Below, one piece after another: positions 1-11,400 of a stretch of 64,000 nucleotides of DNA. The stretch covers positions 7,006,001 to 7,070,000 of the forward strand of contig JAKZAP010000018.1 of the NCBI GenBank assembly GCA_023053575.1, written 5' to 3'. The stretch's first letter is position 1. Each line of letters begins with the position of its first letter. Origin of the DNA: Branchinecta lynchi (Eukaryota; Arthropoda; Branchiopoda; Anostraca; Branchinectidae). Under the pieces are notes generated by a model. That model was not told the origin of the DNA. It searched no databases and saw only the letters and a list, made by a program, of their open reading frames with translations. A program made the translations under genes and the position numbers.

Positions 1-488
1 CACGAATCAACCATGGAGCAAATGAATGACAGAAGATACAAATAGCACGAAGCTTTCTTCCAGGAACATGCTATCTAAGCCGCACACTAACTCGAAGGCC
101 AAATATCTGGAGAAATTCGACCGCAAACGGTTCCTATTCGGGGCGGAAGTCGAAGGAAATCAGGAACACAACAACACTCGAACGTTTTCTTAAAGCTCAC
201 CTCGCACTACCAACTGTTTATATCCCAATATTCAAGATTGTTTGAATACTGTACTTTTAACAAATCATCCACATTTTTGGTTGTTTTAAGCATTTTCCTA
301 AGCCCATTGACTTCTATCAAAAACTCGGCTAACTTCAGAAAACAGGTTTTACACATCAATGCCAAGATACGCGAGCACTCATCGGGAGCATTATGCGCAG
401 GGAAGAGAGTGAATCGCGGCTACAGCAAAGATTAGTGAGGTATCGTTAGCGAGGTTAGAATGCAATGCAATTTATGCAATTGCATATG
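1..488. other. unassigned flank, probably FAX intron
   Basis: I see no exon, repeat terminus or RNA gene here. It lies downstream of the last FAX exon I can place, which ends in an open splice donor, so it is probably intron; short frames in it have no recognisable product. Confidence 0.4.
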
Positions 489-770
489 CAATTTGGCAGA
501 TATTCGTTCAGCCCAAGCTTACTGCGAATCATATTTGACGGTACAAAACGGAATAAGTCAGCTACATTTTATCAGAGCTACATTTCGTCCCTTCTTCGCA
601 AGGGTCCTCTTCAGGTTCATAAAATCAGATAATTTAAGGAAGAATCTTCAACTGTTTTTCCACAAGTTCATTTTCTAGCTTGAGCCTTAAGAGACCCCTT
701 GCCAAGGGCCGAAATATAGCTCTAATAAAATGTAGCTGACTTATCCGTTTTGCACCGTCAAATAGAATTC
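489..770 (+). repeat. foldback element, CCGTTTTGCACCGTC family
   Basis: Inverted arms of about 45 bp run inward from TGACGGTACAAAACGG at 536 and outward to CCGTTTTGCACCGTCA at 760. They match except for one indel and a few substitutions. The 5' flank carries the family's extra outer segment (TCAGCCCAAGC, ACTGCGAATCATA); the right outer segment is missing. The core holds the family phrase GGCAAGGGTCCTCTTCAGG. Related copies lie near 3.0, 18.0, 21.1, 39.2, 45.1 and 60.4 kb, so this is a dispersed non-autonomous DNA element. Confidence 0.8.
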
Positions 771-1048
771 GGGTCTCCATTAATGTACGGCGGGTTCCTT
801 ATAGCACGTCTAACCAGCTGTAGGAATCCCTGCATTGTACGGTTGATGGCGATATCGGATTGTCAGCTGAGATTTATTCCAGCGATACTTACAGCCCTTG
901 TTGGCAGGGGCCCTCTTCGGGCTGTAGCTATAGCGTGAAGGAGACCAGGACTGTATAAAATTTTCAAGGAGGTAAAGAGTCCACGCTTAAACGTCGCAAT
1001 AAAGGCAACATTAATGTCAACGCAATAGAGTTCAAATGCATATCGACG

Positions 1049-1101
1049 ACCTACTTTTTGCCGCCTGGCTACTTTTTGCCGCCTGGCCACTTTTTGCGGC
1101 T
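1049..1101. repeat. short tandem repeat, about 20-bp unit, 2.5 copies
   Basis: CTACTTTTTGCCGCCTGG is followed by two near-identical units (GCTACTTTTTGCCGCCTGG, then CCACTTTTTGCGGC). It is a minor minisatellite. Confidence 0.8.
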
Positions 1102-1289
1102 AAGCCCGAAGACGGAGCCGTGTTCGTTGAGGGACTTGAGACAATCAACGTCAATCAACGAACCCGGCTCCTACACCGATGTTGGACTTGGGAAAATAAA
1201 GGAAGAACAAGCTGTCGGAACCATGCCTCTTAAATACTGAAACCCGAAGCTGATCGACCATCTTGACCGACATACAGACGGACGAACAG

Positions 1290-1460
1290 ACATATTAGGC
1301 ATCAAAAGAGCTAGATCTGATCAAGAATTGTCAGGGTCAAATACTGACAGACAGACAGATTTATTTACGATCTCATAGGCATCAAAACATCTCGACCTGA
1401 TCAAGCGTTGTCAGGGTAATACAAACGGACATTCATACATATTTACGATCGCAGAGCATG
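1290..1460. repeat. degenerate tandem repeat, about 80-bp unit
   Basis: The phrases AGGCATCAAAA, CTGATCAAG, TTGTCAGGGT and ATTTACGATC recur twice in the same order with GACAGACAGACAG between. It looks like remains of the GACA-microsatellite part of a larger repeat family. Confidence 0.6.
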
Positions 1461-1834
1461 GGAATGATATAACATATCCATCAGTGTACATTTCCCGTAT
1501 TATTTATTACTGGAGGAATTTTAGTTTGTTATCTTTCGATGTTCAAAGTCTCTTTGTTGTTTTATAGTCTAGATCTTTGGTTATAAATACATACATAGAC
1601 ACTGCAGGTACGAACTAGGGTCCACGATTCAATACATACAGCATTCATAAAACCCAGGTACCAGCTGTGATTTTTACGAAGTTGGAACGATAAAACATCG
1701 ATGAGTAACTGCGGAGGACGCAATAGCTTCCTTCAAGTTATTTGCGAAATCGAAGATCGTTAAAGACAGGAGCTGTTAGGGTGGTTGTAACAAACTACGC
1801 TCCACTTCAGAGCAAAATAGCACTAGGGAAATAG

Positions 1835-1945
1835 CACGTTTGCTATTTCCACGTTTGCTTTCCATGCACGTTTTGCTTTCCATGCTTGAGTTTTGCTTTG
1901 CTTTTGCTTTCCATGCACGTTTGCTTTCCATGCTTGAGTTTAAAA
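1835..1945. repeat. minisatellite TTTGCTTTCCATGC
   Basis: TTTGCTTTCCATGC followed alternately by ACG and TTGAG is repeated about five times with small length changes. It is a simple intronic minisatellite. Confidence 0.85.
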
Positions 1946-2335
1946 ATTTCTAGTAAAGCTAAGGTGCGGTCTGCACGCATCCCGGATACGGGGGAGGTTG
2001 TATCTTTTTTCTGCTGTGTTGAGAATGTGAAGTTATCGGAACCAGGGCTGATGCACGACTGACTCTGTTTCAGTAGAGACGTTCTCTATCGCTAATGGTT
2101 TCTAGCTGCTATTTGAGTGTGTATCTTATTTCAAGTCTTGCTGCTACTCTCGATGTTTTATTGCTCTCCTCCAGTTGACCTACTGATGCTTCCGTACAAA
2201 GGTGATCCCTATGTAGCCTGCCCCACCATGCGCCTCCTAAATTTATTTTCTAACCTTCCGCTCTGAAATGCGAGAAAACTTTCATTCACAGAAGTTGGGC
2301 AAGTTTCCTTGCATGGCATGGGTTAGACGACTTAC

Positions 2336-2466
2336 CTTTCCTTCATCCTTTCATAGTGCTGAACGAGCCCTTGGCAGTTCTCCAACATGTAGTCGCGGAA
2401 GGGGTGGGGAACTTCCTTATCGACGGCGGCAAACTGGCCAATGTTCGAGAAGACAACAACATCGAT
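2336..2466 (-). CDS. fax: FAX coding exon 5 (last one found)
   Basis: The acceptor ATCCCACAG ends just above 2466 and the exon opens with IDVVVFSNIGQ. It continues through VPHPFRDYMLENC and ends QHYERMKE plus AG of a split Arg codon before donor GTAAGT at 2335-2330. These are the terminal helices of the GST-C-like domain, where relatives have a Leu/Asn-rich helix ending in an Arg/Lys-rich turn and then a short tail. The open donor shows that at least one more coding exon follows; I did not find it in 1-2330. Confidence 0.9.
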
Positions 2467-5400
2467 CTGTGGGATTAAGATAATACTTAATTTCATCCGT
2501 AATAAATCGTGACCAAAATATTCTAACAGTCTTCTGAACGGGGAAAATCCTTGGGCCGGAGTTTGAACGCGCAACCTTCGCTATGCGGGAGCGATGCGCT
2601 AGCTAACTAACTGAGGCACGCTAACCAATTGACCTAGTGAGAAGGGTTTGCAAATAACTAGGAAGGAAGGAAGGAATTTATTTCTTCAACATTTGTCGAA
2701 CATACTAAACATATTCTTAAAACCAATAGCCCGTCTCAATATGTGACAACAGGTCACCTGTGCAAGACGGACATCAAATTATCAAGATCTATTGATCAAT
2801 TTTTTTTTTCTTTTTGTTTTTAATACACTTAGTGAGACTTTAACTCACTCCAAATCGGTTTTTTTCACTCAAACACCCCTAGCCTACCCAATTCCCATTC
2901 CCCTCCCCAATCCTGCCCCAATCTTCATTAAACAACCAACTCAATTACCCAACAAATATTTTTCATCAGACATGAGCGTTCTTCGTGTAAATAGATTATT
3001 GTCCAACCAAAATATTCCTTCAGCTGACTGCGAATCATACTTGACTACCTCAGCCGAGTTTTATTCTAGCGATGTTTTGGTTCTTCTTGGCAAGGGCCCT
3101 GTTCAGGCTCAAGCCAGAAAAATTAACCTCTGACAAAATAAATGTAAGTTCTAACAACTCTGAGTATCTCATTTTGGGCGAGTTCCTTCGTAGGAATTGC
3201 TGGGAGCTGAAGTTGGTGGTACGACTTCACCTTTTTTACACGGCTGCTCTTTTTCGTGCTCGATTGGGTCGTTGACATGGTAGAGATTTATATAATCTTT
3301 ATTTATTGTATCACAAGATCATTTTCCAGCTCGAATCTGAAGAGGAACCTGGTAAAGAAGGAGCAACATAGAATAAAACCGCTAGAATAAAACACAGCTG
3401 CCGTATCCGTGTAAATCAATACATCAAGCCAAACCCAGCCTAGGAGTTTGACCTCCCCTTTGAGCCAAAGAATCCCTACACCAAGTTTCAACCAAATATA
3501 GCAACCCCTTCAATAGCGATCATGCTTATAGACGAACAGATAGACGGACGGACCCGCCCTATATCCAGACTGACCATGGAAACGGAAATCCCTTAAAATA
3601 CGATGCTGTTTGTCAACCAAATTTGTTTTGAGCTTTGCTGTAATCTCCAAGTACGTCTAGATACGTTTAAGTCTAAGTAACACATGTATGACTGCCATGA
3701 CAGAAATAACAAATCCACAAACTCCAGACCGGAATAGCTCAAAAAGCGGGAATTCCTGACGACTTTCGTTACAAACAAACTAAACGCCTCTCAAACATTC
3801 CACTCAAACGAAGACTGAAAGCGTGACTCCCCTCCTACTGTTTATTTATTTTCAGTCCTCTCCTACACTTCGGGAACTTAGCGAAAACCCAGACCGAGAT
3901 ATCTATGGCAAACAAATACGGGAGGGAGGTTTACATAGCAACCCTTCAAGTACAGGACAACATCAGTTTTATGATGTGGTCATCAACATTTACTCATTTC
4001 CACAGAGCCGTCGTCCCTGGTCGTTAAATCTCATTTTGAAGACCAGTGCAGAACCAACAAGAGCTGGAAGCTCATATGGCACTTGCAAGACTGGGTCAGA
4101 GGATGAAAGTATGAATTCGTCAATTCGTGGGTTTGTTGTGATCGGATGCATGTAGTTCTTGTCCTTGCTCTTCCCACGAAGTTTCATCCCAATCGCTCCA
4201 CTCTAAGTGTGTCACAAGATTTCCGCCCCCTCCCCCCACATTCATCGGATTCACTCCGGACTTGAAATGGGACATCTGAGACACGATGTCTTTCCAAATA
4301 TCAAGTTTCATCAAGATCCGACCACTCGTTCAAAAGTTATACATACCTCAAGAGTCCAGATTCCCACTCCCTCCACTTCCCCACGATGGTTGGGTCGGGG
4401 AACTGACTATTTCTAAGCCAGTCATGTCAAGTCTCTAATGTTCAAGCCAAGTTTCATCGTCCTAGCATATCTGGAAATACTTTAACTCGCGACAACCGGA
4501 ATTCCTGACTCACCCCCCCGTGAGCTCCCCCCACAGTGCCCAAATCTGATCCGGTTCTATCACTGATGTATCAGTTCTTGTGCTTGTCGTTCCCACCAAG
4601 TTTCATCCCAATCGCTCGACTATAAACGTGTCACAAGCTTTGCGGTTCCCCCCTCCGACTCTCCGCCCACATTCATCGGATCCGGTCCGGACTTTAAATT
4701 CCGGCTGCCCTCCCTCCCTCCCCCCCCCACGATGGTCGGAAAGGGCAAGTGACTATTTCCAAGTTAGTTTGATCGGGTCCCTACTATACCTGCCAATTTT
4801 CGTAGTCCTAGCACATCTGGAAGTACCCTAACTCGCAAACACCGGACTGACCGACCGACGGAAAAGTGATCGGTATATGCCACTTGGCTGGAAGGCAAGT
4901 GCCATAAAAACAAATAAGCCAACAGAGACTCCTTGGACCCATGCACCGACCATGGATATCCCGACAAAACTGAGCAGAGCTACTTTTGAGTTGACGCCCG
5001 CTTACTGCCGTCTTCGCCGCTGCGCATATCAGAGAAAAAGACTGCAGCAGGCATGCATGACCCGCTCTGCATTGCGTCATATGTTACGTCACAATGGTAG
5101 ACAACCAATAGGCTTTTACTCTCTACATTTCTTCTCCGGGGCTCTACTGTGATATAGCTATTTGTGGAGATAACGAATTTGAAGTTCCTCGTAGCTCAAA
5201 CCTCCGTTCGTTTGCATTAAGCAGGGCATCGGGAATCTATGACTCCGCATGGTCTTATTACAGAGATAGAGAGACTAAGATTCTTGTGCTTATTTGTTCT
5301 TGGTAGAACATAGCACATTTTAGGGATTTCAACACGCTAATGACAGGATATACCTATGACTAAGTTTGTCCATTCGTCTGTTACCCCGATAGCTCTAATA

Positions 5401-8400
5401 CAAAGTCGGTCGTGTATTCTCTGGGTCAAAGTAAAGGTTAAGTTCGATTTAAAATGTTCCCCATTAAAATGCAAAATTACGGGTTATGAAAACCGTTCAA
5501 ACCGTCAAAAAATATTACCCTTTGGGGTCCTATCGAAACCTTTGTCTTGTTGACAGGGCAATCAAGAAAAAATAACAATGAACTGAGTTCATAGAACAAA
5601 ACATGGTCTTCATGTGAACAGTAGTTACTAACCAACTTTCGTCCATAGCGGACACCTGTAGCTCGACTACTCCTAGCATAAACTGCCAATTATTCGGTGA
5701 AATATCTGCAAAGTGGCAAAACAAGATACAGGAAACATTACAGAGTGAAACACAGACGAGCGGAAGCATGGACAACCGATAACACACTGTCAGAAGGTTC
5801 ATAACAGACAACACAAGGATGTGCGGTTTCAACAGACCAGACTTGGGATGTAATCTGTCGCGACAAACGTTATGCAGAAGAAGCATTGCTAGGAAGAGCC
5901 GAAAAACCGCCAAAAAAGTATCTGCTGACTTTTTTGTTTGCCGTCACGATATCGGAAAATTCAACACATGTTTTTTTGGCGGCTTTCTCGGCTCTTCCTG
6001 GGAATGATTGTTATGCATAACATTTCATGCATAACGTTTGTCGCGACAATAGATTACACCCCAAGTGTTGTCTGTTGAACCGCGCATCCTTGCGTTATGA
6101 AACTTCTGACAGTGCAGCGAATGACAAACTCCGCCAGTACAACACGACCTTCACAACGCGTCAATATGCTCTTTACTTAGTAACTAATATCGTCGATAAT
6201 AACTACCAAACCTGCGAGTTTTCCCTAAAAAGCTTAACAGAAACTTCAAACTCTAATGTTAGGCTGTATTAGGTCAGCGACTTATCAGTTGACCGCAGTC
6301 AAATATAATTCGCCGTCAACATGTTCTGAAGGAATACTTATTGTCACTCACCATGGTTGGCTGATTGCCAAAGAAGAATTCCCGGTCTCCCAGAAGCGCC
6401 TGTATTTGGTCCAGATCTTTTTTTCCGGATTCAACGATTTCCTCGGGCTTCTGGATGCCAATACCGGTGGCACGGGCCTTCTTTGTTAGCTGCAAATAAA
6501 ACAAATGCTAGTTCCGGACTTGGTGTCAGGCGGACAAACATGTGAATTTCTTCAGATTCGGGTCAATGCATTTACAGTAGAGATATGTATATTTCTTCTG
6601 TTGGGATACTTTGAACGGTAATGTAAGTAATTAATGCATAACTGTTGCAATACCAACGACGTCCGTAACTTAGCCGTCCGATGGCACTGAAGCAACTAGC
6701 AAAAATGAGCAGAAGTTTCATCGTCCTAGCAAATCTGGAAGTATCAACTAGAGATCACGGGAATCCCCCCCCCCTTCAACTCCCCCACAGTACATGAATA
6801 CTTTCCGATATTGTCAACTATGTATCTCATGGCATGTTCAGTAGATACAAAAATTTAGTTAGTTGCTTTGATTTGGTTTTACTTTACTTAAACTATCGTT
6901 TGAGCTCTGTATTGTGCATGAATATTTGTTAGCTTTAAATCTCACCATGTTCTTCGGCGTCATTCAAAGAAGCATCCATCTACTGCATTGTCTCCCTCAA
7001 AGCTGAGGAGCAACATAGCGAAAATACATATCAATGATTGGCTTAACAACTGGCTTAAAATTATAGACGTCTTAATTGGTTGCTTTAAACAAATGGGTAA
7101 TGATGTGGGTTGGGGGGGGGGGGGGAGGGGTCAGAAGCTGTTACTGAAATTAATGATTTTTGTGTCCAGCGTCATGGTGCCCGGCAGACTTTTTTTTTTC
7201 GGCCCGATGTTGAACTAAGACGTTGGAAAATGTTCAGCATTTCCGTAAGGAATTATAAAGATAAGCTACTGGCTGGATTTCTAATGTTAGTAAGTTTATT
7301 TACGACGGCTAGTTGCTTTAAAGATATGCAGCGTATGGCAAAGCCTCATAGGTTTCGACTTTCTAATCATTTCAGAAATGTCAATCAGTAGAAGTTTCAG
7401 GCTATCACAAAGCCGATTAGCACCTGGATCTAAAACCGCGAAAATATCGGTTCACTTAACAACCGCAGCCAAGAAAAGGAATGCATACTCTCCTCTTTCT
7501 GTGGCAGTCACTTTCTTTTCTTCCCACATGCCCAAGCAAACAAGACCAAAGATTTCGATGGGATCCCAAAAATTTAATATTTACAGACAATCGGGTCTCG
7601 TGGCGGTCCAATGGTAATCATCGGAGAAGACGAAGTTCAAATATGGATTCAGCATGTGAGTTTACCCTATAGCCTGTGTCATGTTTGCTTTGACGACATT
7701 TTAGTGTAAGTAAATTGCTTAAATTCAAGCAAGTTCCTGCCTTACTTCTGCCAAATTTCCCGTTTCAGTCGGATTCCGGGCGAACTACTTGTCTTGCAAA
7801 AAATGAAGTTCAAAAACAAATTCAGCGTATCCATTCCATCCCTCCATAATCAACTTCACATAAAATTTCAAAATTTAAAAAATTTTCGATTTTACCAGGA
7901 TTCGTGGTGAAATGTGTCCAGGTATAAAATGATTGTCATACACGAATTCAGCATGCCTTCTTACCCGTAAATCGAACACCTAATGAAATTCATATAAAAC
8001 TCTTACTTTTAACAAATTTTCCGGTTATGGCCGGATTCCGGCCGATCTACTTGTCCGGCGACAAAACAATTTTCATATTCGGATTCTGCATGTTTCACTA
8101 TCCTTAAATGAAACCTCTAATCAACTTAAGATTTATCTTTTATCTTTGACAAACTTTCCGGTTTTGGCCGGATTCCGGCCGATCTACTTGTCCGACAAGA
8201 AAATCATTTTTATATCCGAATTCAGCATGTCTCCTCACCCCTAAGTCGGATATCGGATGTCGGATATAAGCTTTTCCTTTTAACAAACTTTCCGGTTGTA
8301 GCCGCATTCCGGGTGAACCACTTGTCCGGCGAGAAAATGGCTTTCATATTCTTGTCAGCATGTCGTCTTACAACGTAATCAACTATCTCATTAGCTTTTA

Positions 8401-11400
8401 AAAACTATTTGTTTTGCCCCTTAATTTGAACCTCCCCCCCCCTTCCCCTAAATATGCAGCTATCGGGCCCATCTACGAACTCGACCTTTCCTTTGACTCG
8501 AAGAGTAATCACAACAAGTTTCATCAAAATATCTCATTCCCTTCGAGAGTTATCGTGCTGACAGACGGACGGACAGACGGACAACTTTTGCAATGTCATA
8601 GGTATTCCTCCACTTACGTTTTGGGATCCCAATAATTAAAGGTGCTAACTGACAAGGCGAACAAGGCCAAAGGTTTCGATGGGATCCCAAAAATATAATA
8701 TTTGATCCAGACAATTCGGTCTTATAGATATCCGGTCTTCGCCAGACTCCTTGAAGATTTTTAAGATTTAGAAACAGAAGAAGGTCAATGGCTAATCATC
8801 TGAGATTAACTTCAAATATGGAATCAACATGTGTGTATTTATCCCTAGGCTAGACGTCCTATCTACTCGACGAAACTAATCAAATCTTCTTGCCTTACCT
8901 CTGCCAAATCTCCGGTTTCAGCCGGATTCCGTGCGAACTTCTAGTCCGGCAAAAACTAAAGCTCAAAAACGAATCCATCGTATCACCTTACGCCTGTATC
9001 GAACATCTAATCAACTTCACATAAAACTTTAACTTTTCCCGGTTTTAGCAGGATTGCGGGCGAACTACATATCCGGGTAGAAAATGATTGTCAAAAGAGG
9101 ATTCAGCATGTCTTCTTACCCCTAAATCGAACATCTAATCAACTTCAGATAAAACTTTTACGTTTAACAAATTTTCCGGTTTCAGACGGATTCCGGGCGA
9201 AATACCTGTCCGACAAGAAAATGATTTTCATATAAATGTTCAACATGACTTTTTAACCCTAAATCGAAAACCCAATTAACTTTATATAAAACTTTAACTT
9301 CTAACAAATTTTCCAGTTTTGGCCGGATTCCGGGCGAACTACTTGTCTGGCGAGAAAACTTTTTCATTCAGCATGTCTTCTTACCCCTAAATCGACTATT
9401 TCAATAACTATTTTGAAAAAACTTATCGCATCTTAAATTTTGAGCTACAGAGCCCATCTACGAACTCGTCCTCCAATTTTAAACCTTAGGGCAATTCGTT
9501 CTTCGTTCTCGTAGCCTCCTAATTATTCAAAAGGGTATGTCAGTGCCCACTGACCCTAGCGAATATTCTTCGTAAAAAATCTGGCGGATTTTTAGGCAGT
9601 ACTCTTAAATACACTGAAGAAAATTTACTGGATCAAATCTAACGCTAACAAATATTTAGGTTTTCTTTTTTACTATTTTTATGGCACTTGCCCTTCGGCC
9701 AAGTGCCATATAGCGATCGCAATTTCTGTCCGTCCGTCGGTCTGTCGGTCTGTCGGTCTGTCGGTCTGTCCAGGTTTTGCTAGTTCGGGCACTTCCACAT
9801 AAGCTAGAACGATAAAACTTGGCAGGCATATCAGGGACCCCAAATGATTAAGTTGGAAATAGTCACTTCCCCGATCCGAGCACCGTGGGGGGAGTGGAGG
9901 GAGGGGGAATCCGGAATCTTGAGGTATTTTTAACTTTTGAACGGGTGATCGGATCTCGATGAAACTTGATATTTGGAACGACCTCATGCCTCAGACGACC
10001 CACTTAAAATCCGGACCGGATCCGGTGACTTTTGGGGGGAGCTGGAGGGGGCAACCGGAAATCTTGGGAAACGCTATGAGTGGAGGGATCGAGATGAAAC
10101 TTGGTGGGAAGACACCTAGCAAACACTAGATACATCATTGACATAACCGAGCCGATTCGGGCACTGTGGGGGGAGTGGAGGGAGGGGGAATCCGGAATCT
10201 TGAGGTATTTATAACTTTTGAACGGGCGATCGGATCTCGTTGGAACTTGATATTTGGAAAGACCTCATGCCTCAGACGACCTACTTAAAATCCGGACCGG
10301 ATCCGGTGACTTTTGGGGGGAGCTGGAGGGGGCAACCGGAAATCTTGGGAAACGCTATGAGTGGAGGGATCGAGATGAAACTTGGTGGGAAGACACCTAG
10401 CAAACACTAGATACATCATTGACATAACCGAGCAGATTCGGGTACTGTGGGGGGAGTGGAGGGAGGGGGAATCCGGAATCTTGAGGTATTTATAACTTTT
10501 GAACGGGTGATCGGATCTCGATGGAACTTGATATTTGGAAAGACCTCATACCTCAGACGACCCACTTATAATCTGGACCGGATCCGGTGACTTTTGGGGG
10601 GAGCTGGAGGAGGCAACCGGAAATCTTGGGAAATGCTATGAGTGGAGGGGTCGAGATGAAACTTGGTGGGAAGACACCTAGCAAACACTAGATACATCAT
10701 TGACATGACCGAACCGATTCGGGCACTGTCGGGGGAGTGGAGGGAGGGGGAATCCGGAATCTTGAGGTATTTATAACTTTTGAACGGGTGACCGGATCTC
10801 GATGAAACTTGATATTTGGAACGACCTCAAGTCTCAGACGACCCACTTAAAATTCGGACCGGATCCGGTGACTTTTGGTGGGAGCTGGAGGGGGCAACCG
10901 GAAATCTTGGGAACCGCTATGAGTGGAGGGATCGAGATGAAACTTGGTGTGCAGACACCTAGCAAATACTAGATACATCATTGACATAACCGAGCCAATT
11001 CGGGCACTGTGGGGGGAGTGGAAGGAGGGGGAATCCGGAATCTTGAGGTATTTATAACTTTTGAACGGGTGATCGGATTTCGATGCAACTTGATATTTGG
11101 AAAGACCTCATGCCTCAGACGACCCACTTAAAATCCGGACCGGATCCGGTGACTTTTGGTGGGAGCTGGAGGGGGCAACCGGAAATCTAGGGAACCGCTA
11201 TGAGTGGAGGGATCGAGATGAAACTTGGTGTGCAGACACCTAGCAAATACTAGATACATCATTGACATAACCGAGCCAATTCGGGCACTGTGGGGGGAGT
11301 GGAAGGAGGGGGAATCCGGAATCTTGAGGTATTTATAACTTTTGAACGGGTGATCGGATTTCGATGCAACTTGATATTTGGAAAGACCTCATGCCTCAGA

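Larger units (their letters stand above)
771..2335. other. FAX intron or 3' region without recognised exon
   Basis: No exon was found in a search for the expected FAX C-terminal segment. The stretch holds small tandem repeats (1049-1101, about 1290-1460, 1835-1945) and otherwise ordinary intronic sequence. Confidence 0.4.

Noticed and set aside
2549..2640. Functional tRNA gene
   Set aside because: Acceptor stem does not pair and the anticodon loop lacks the invariant U33 equivalent.
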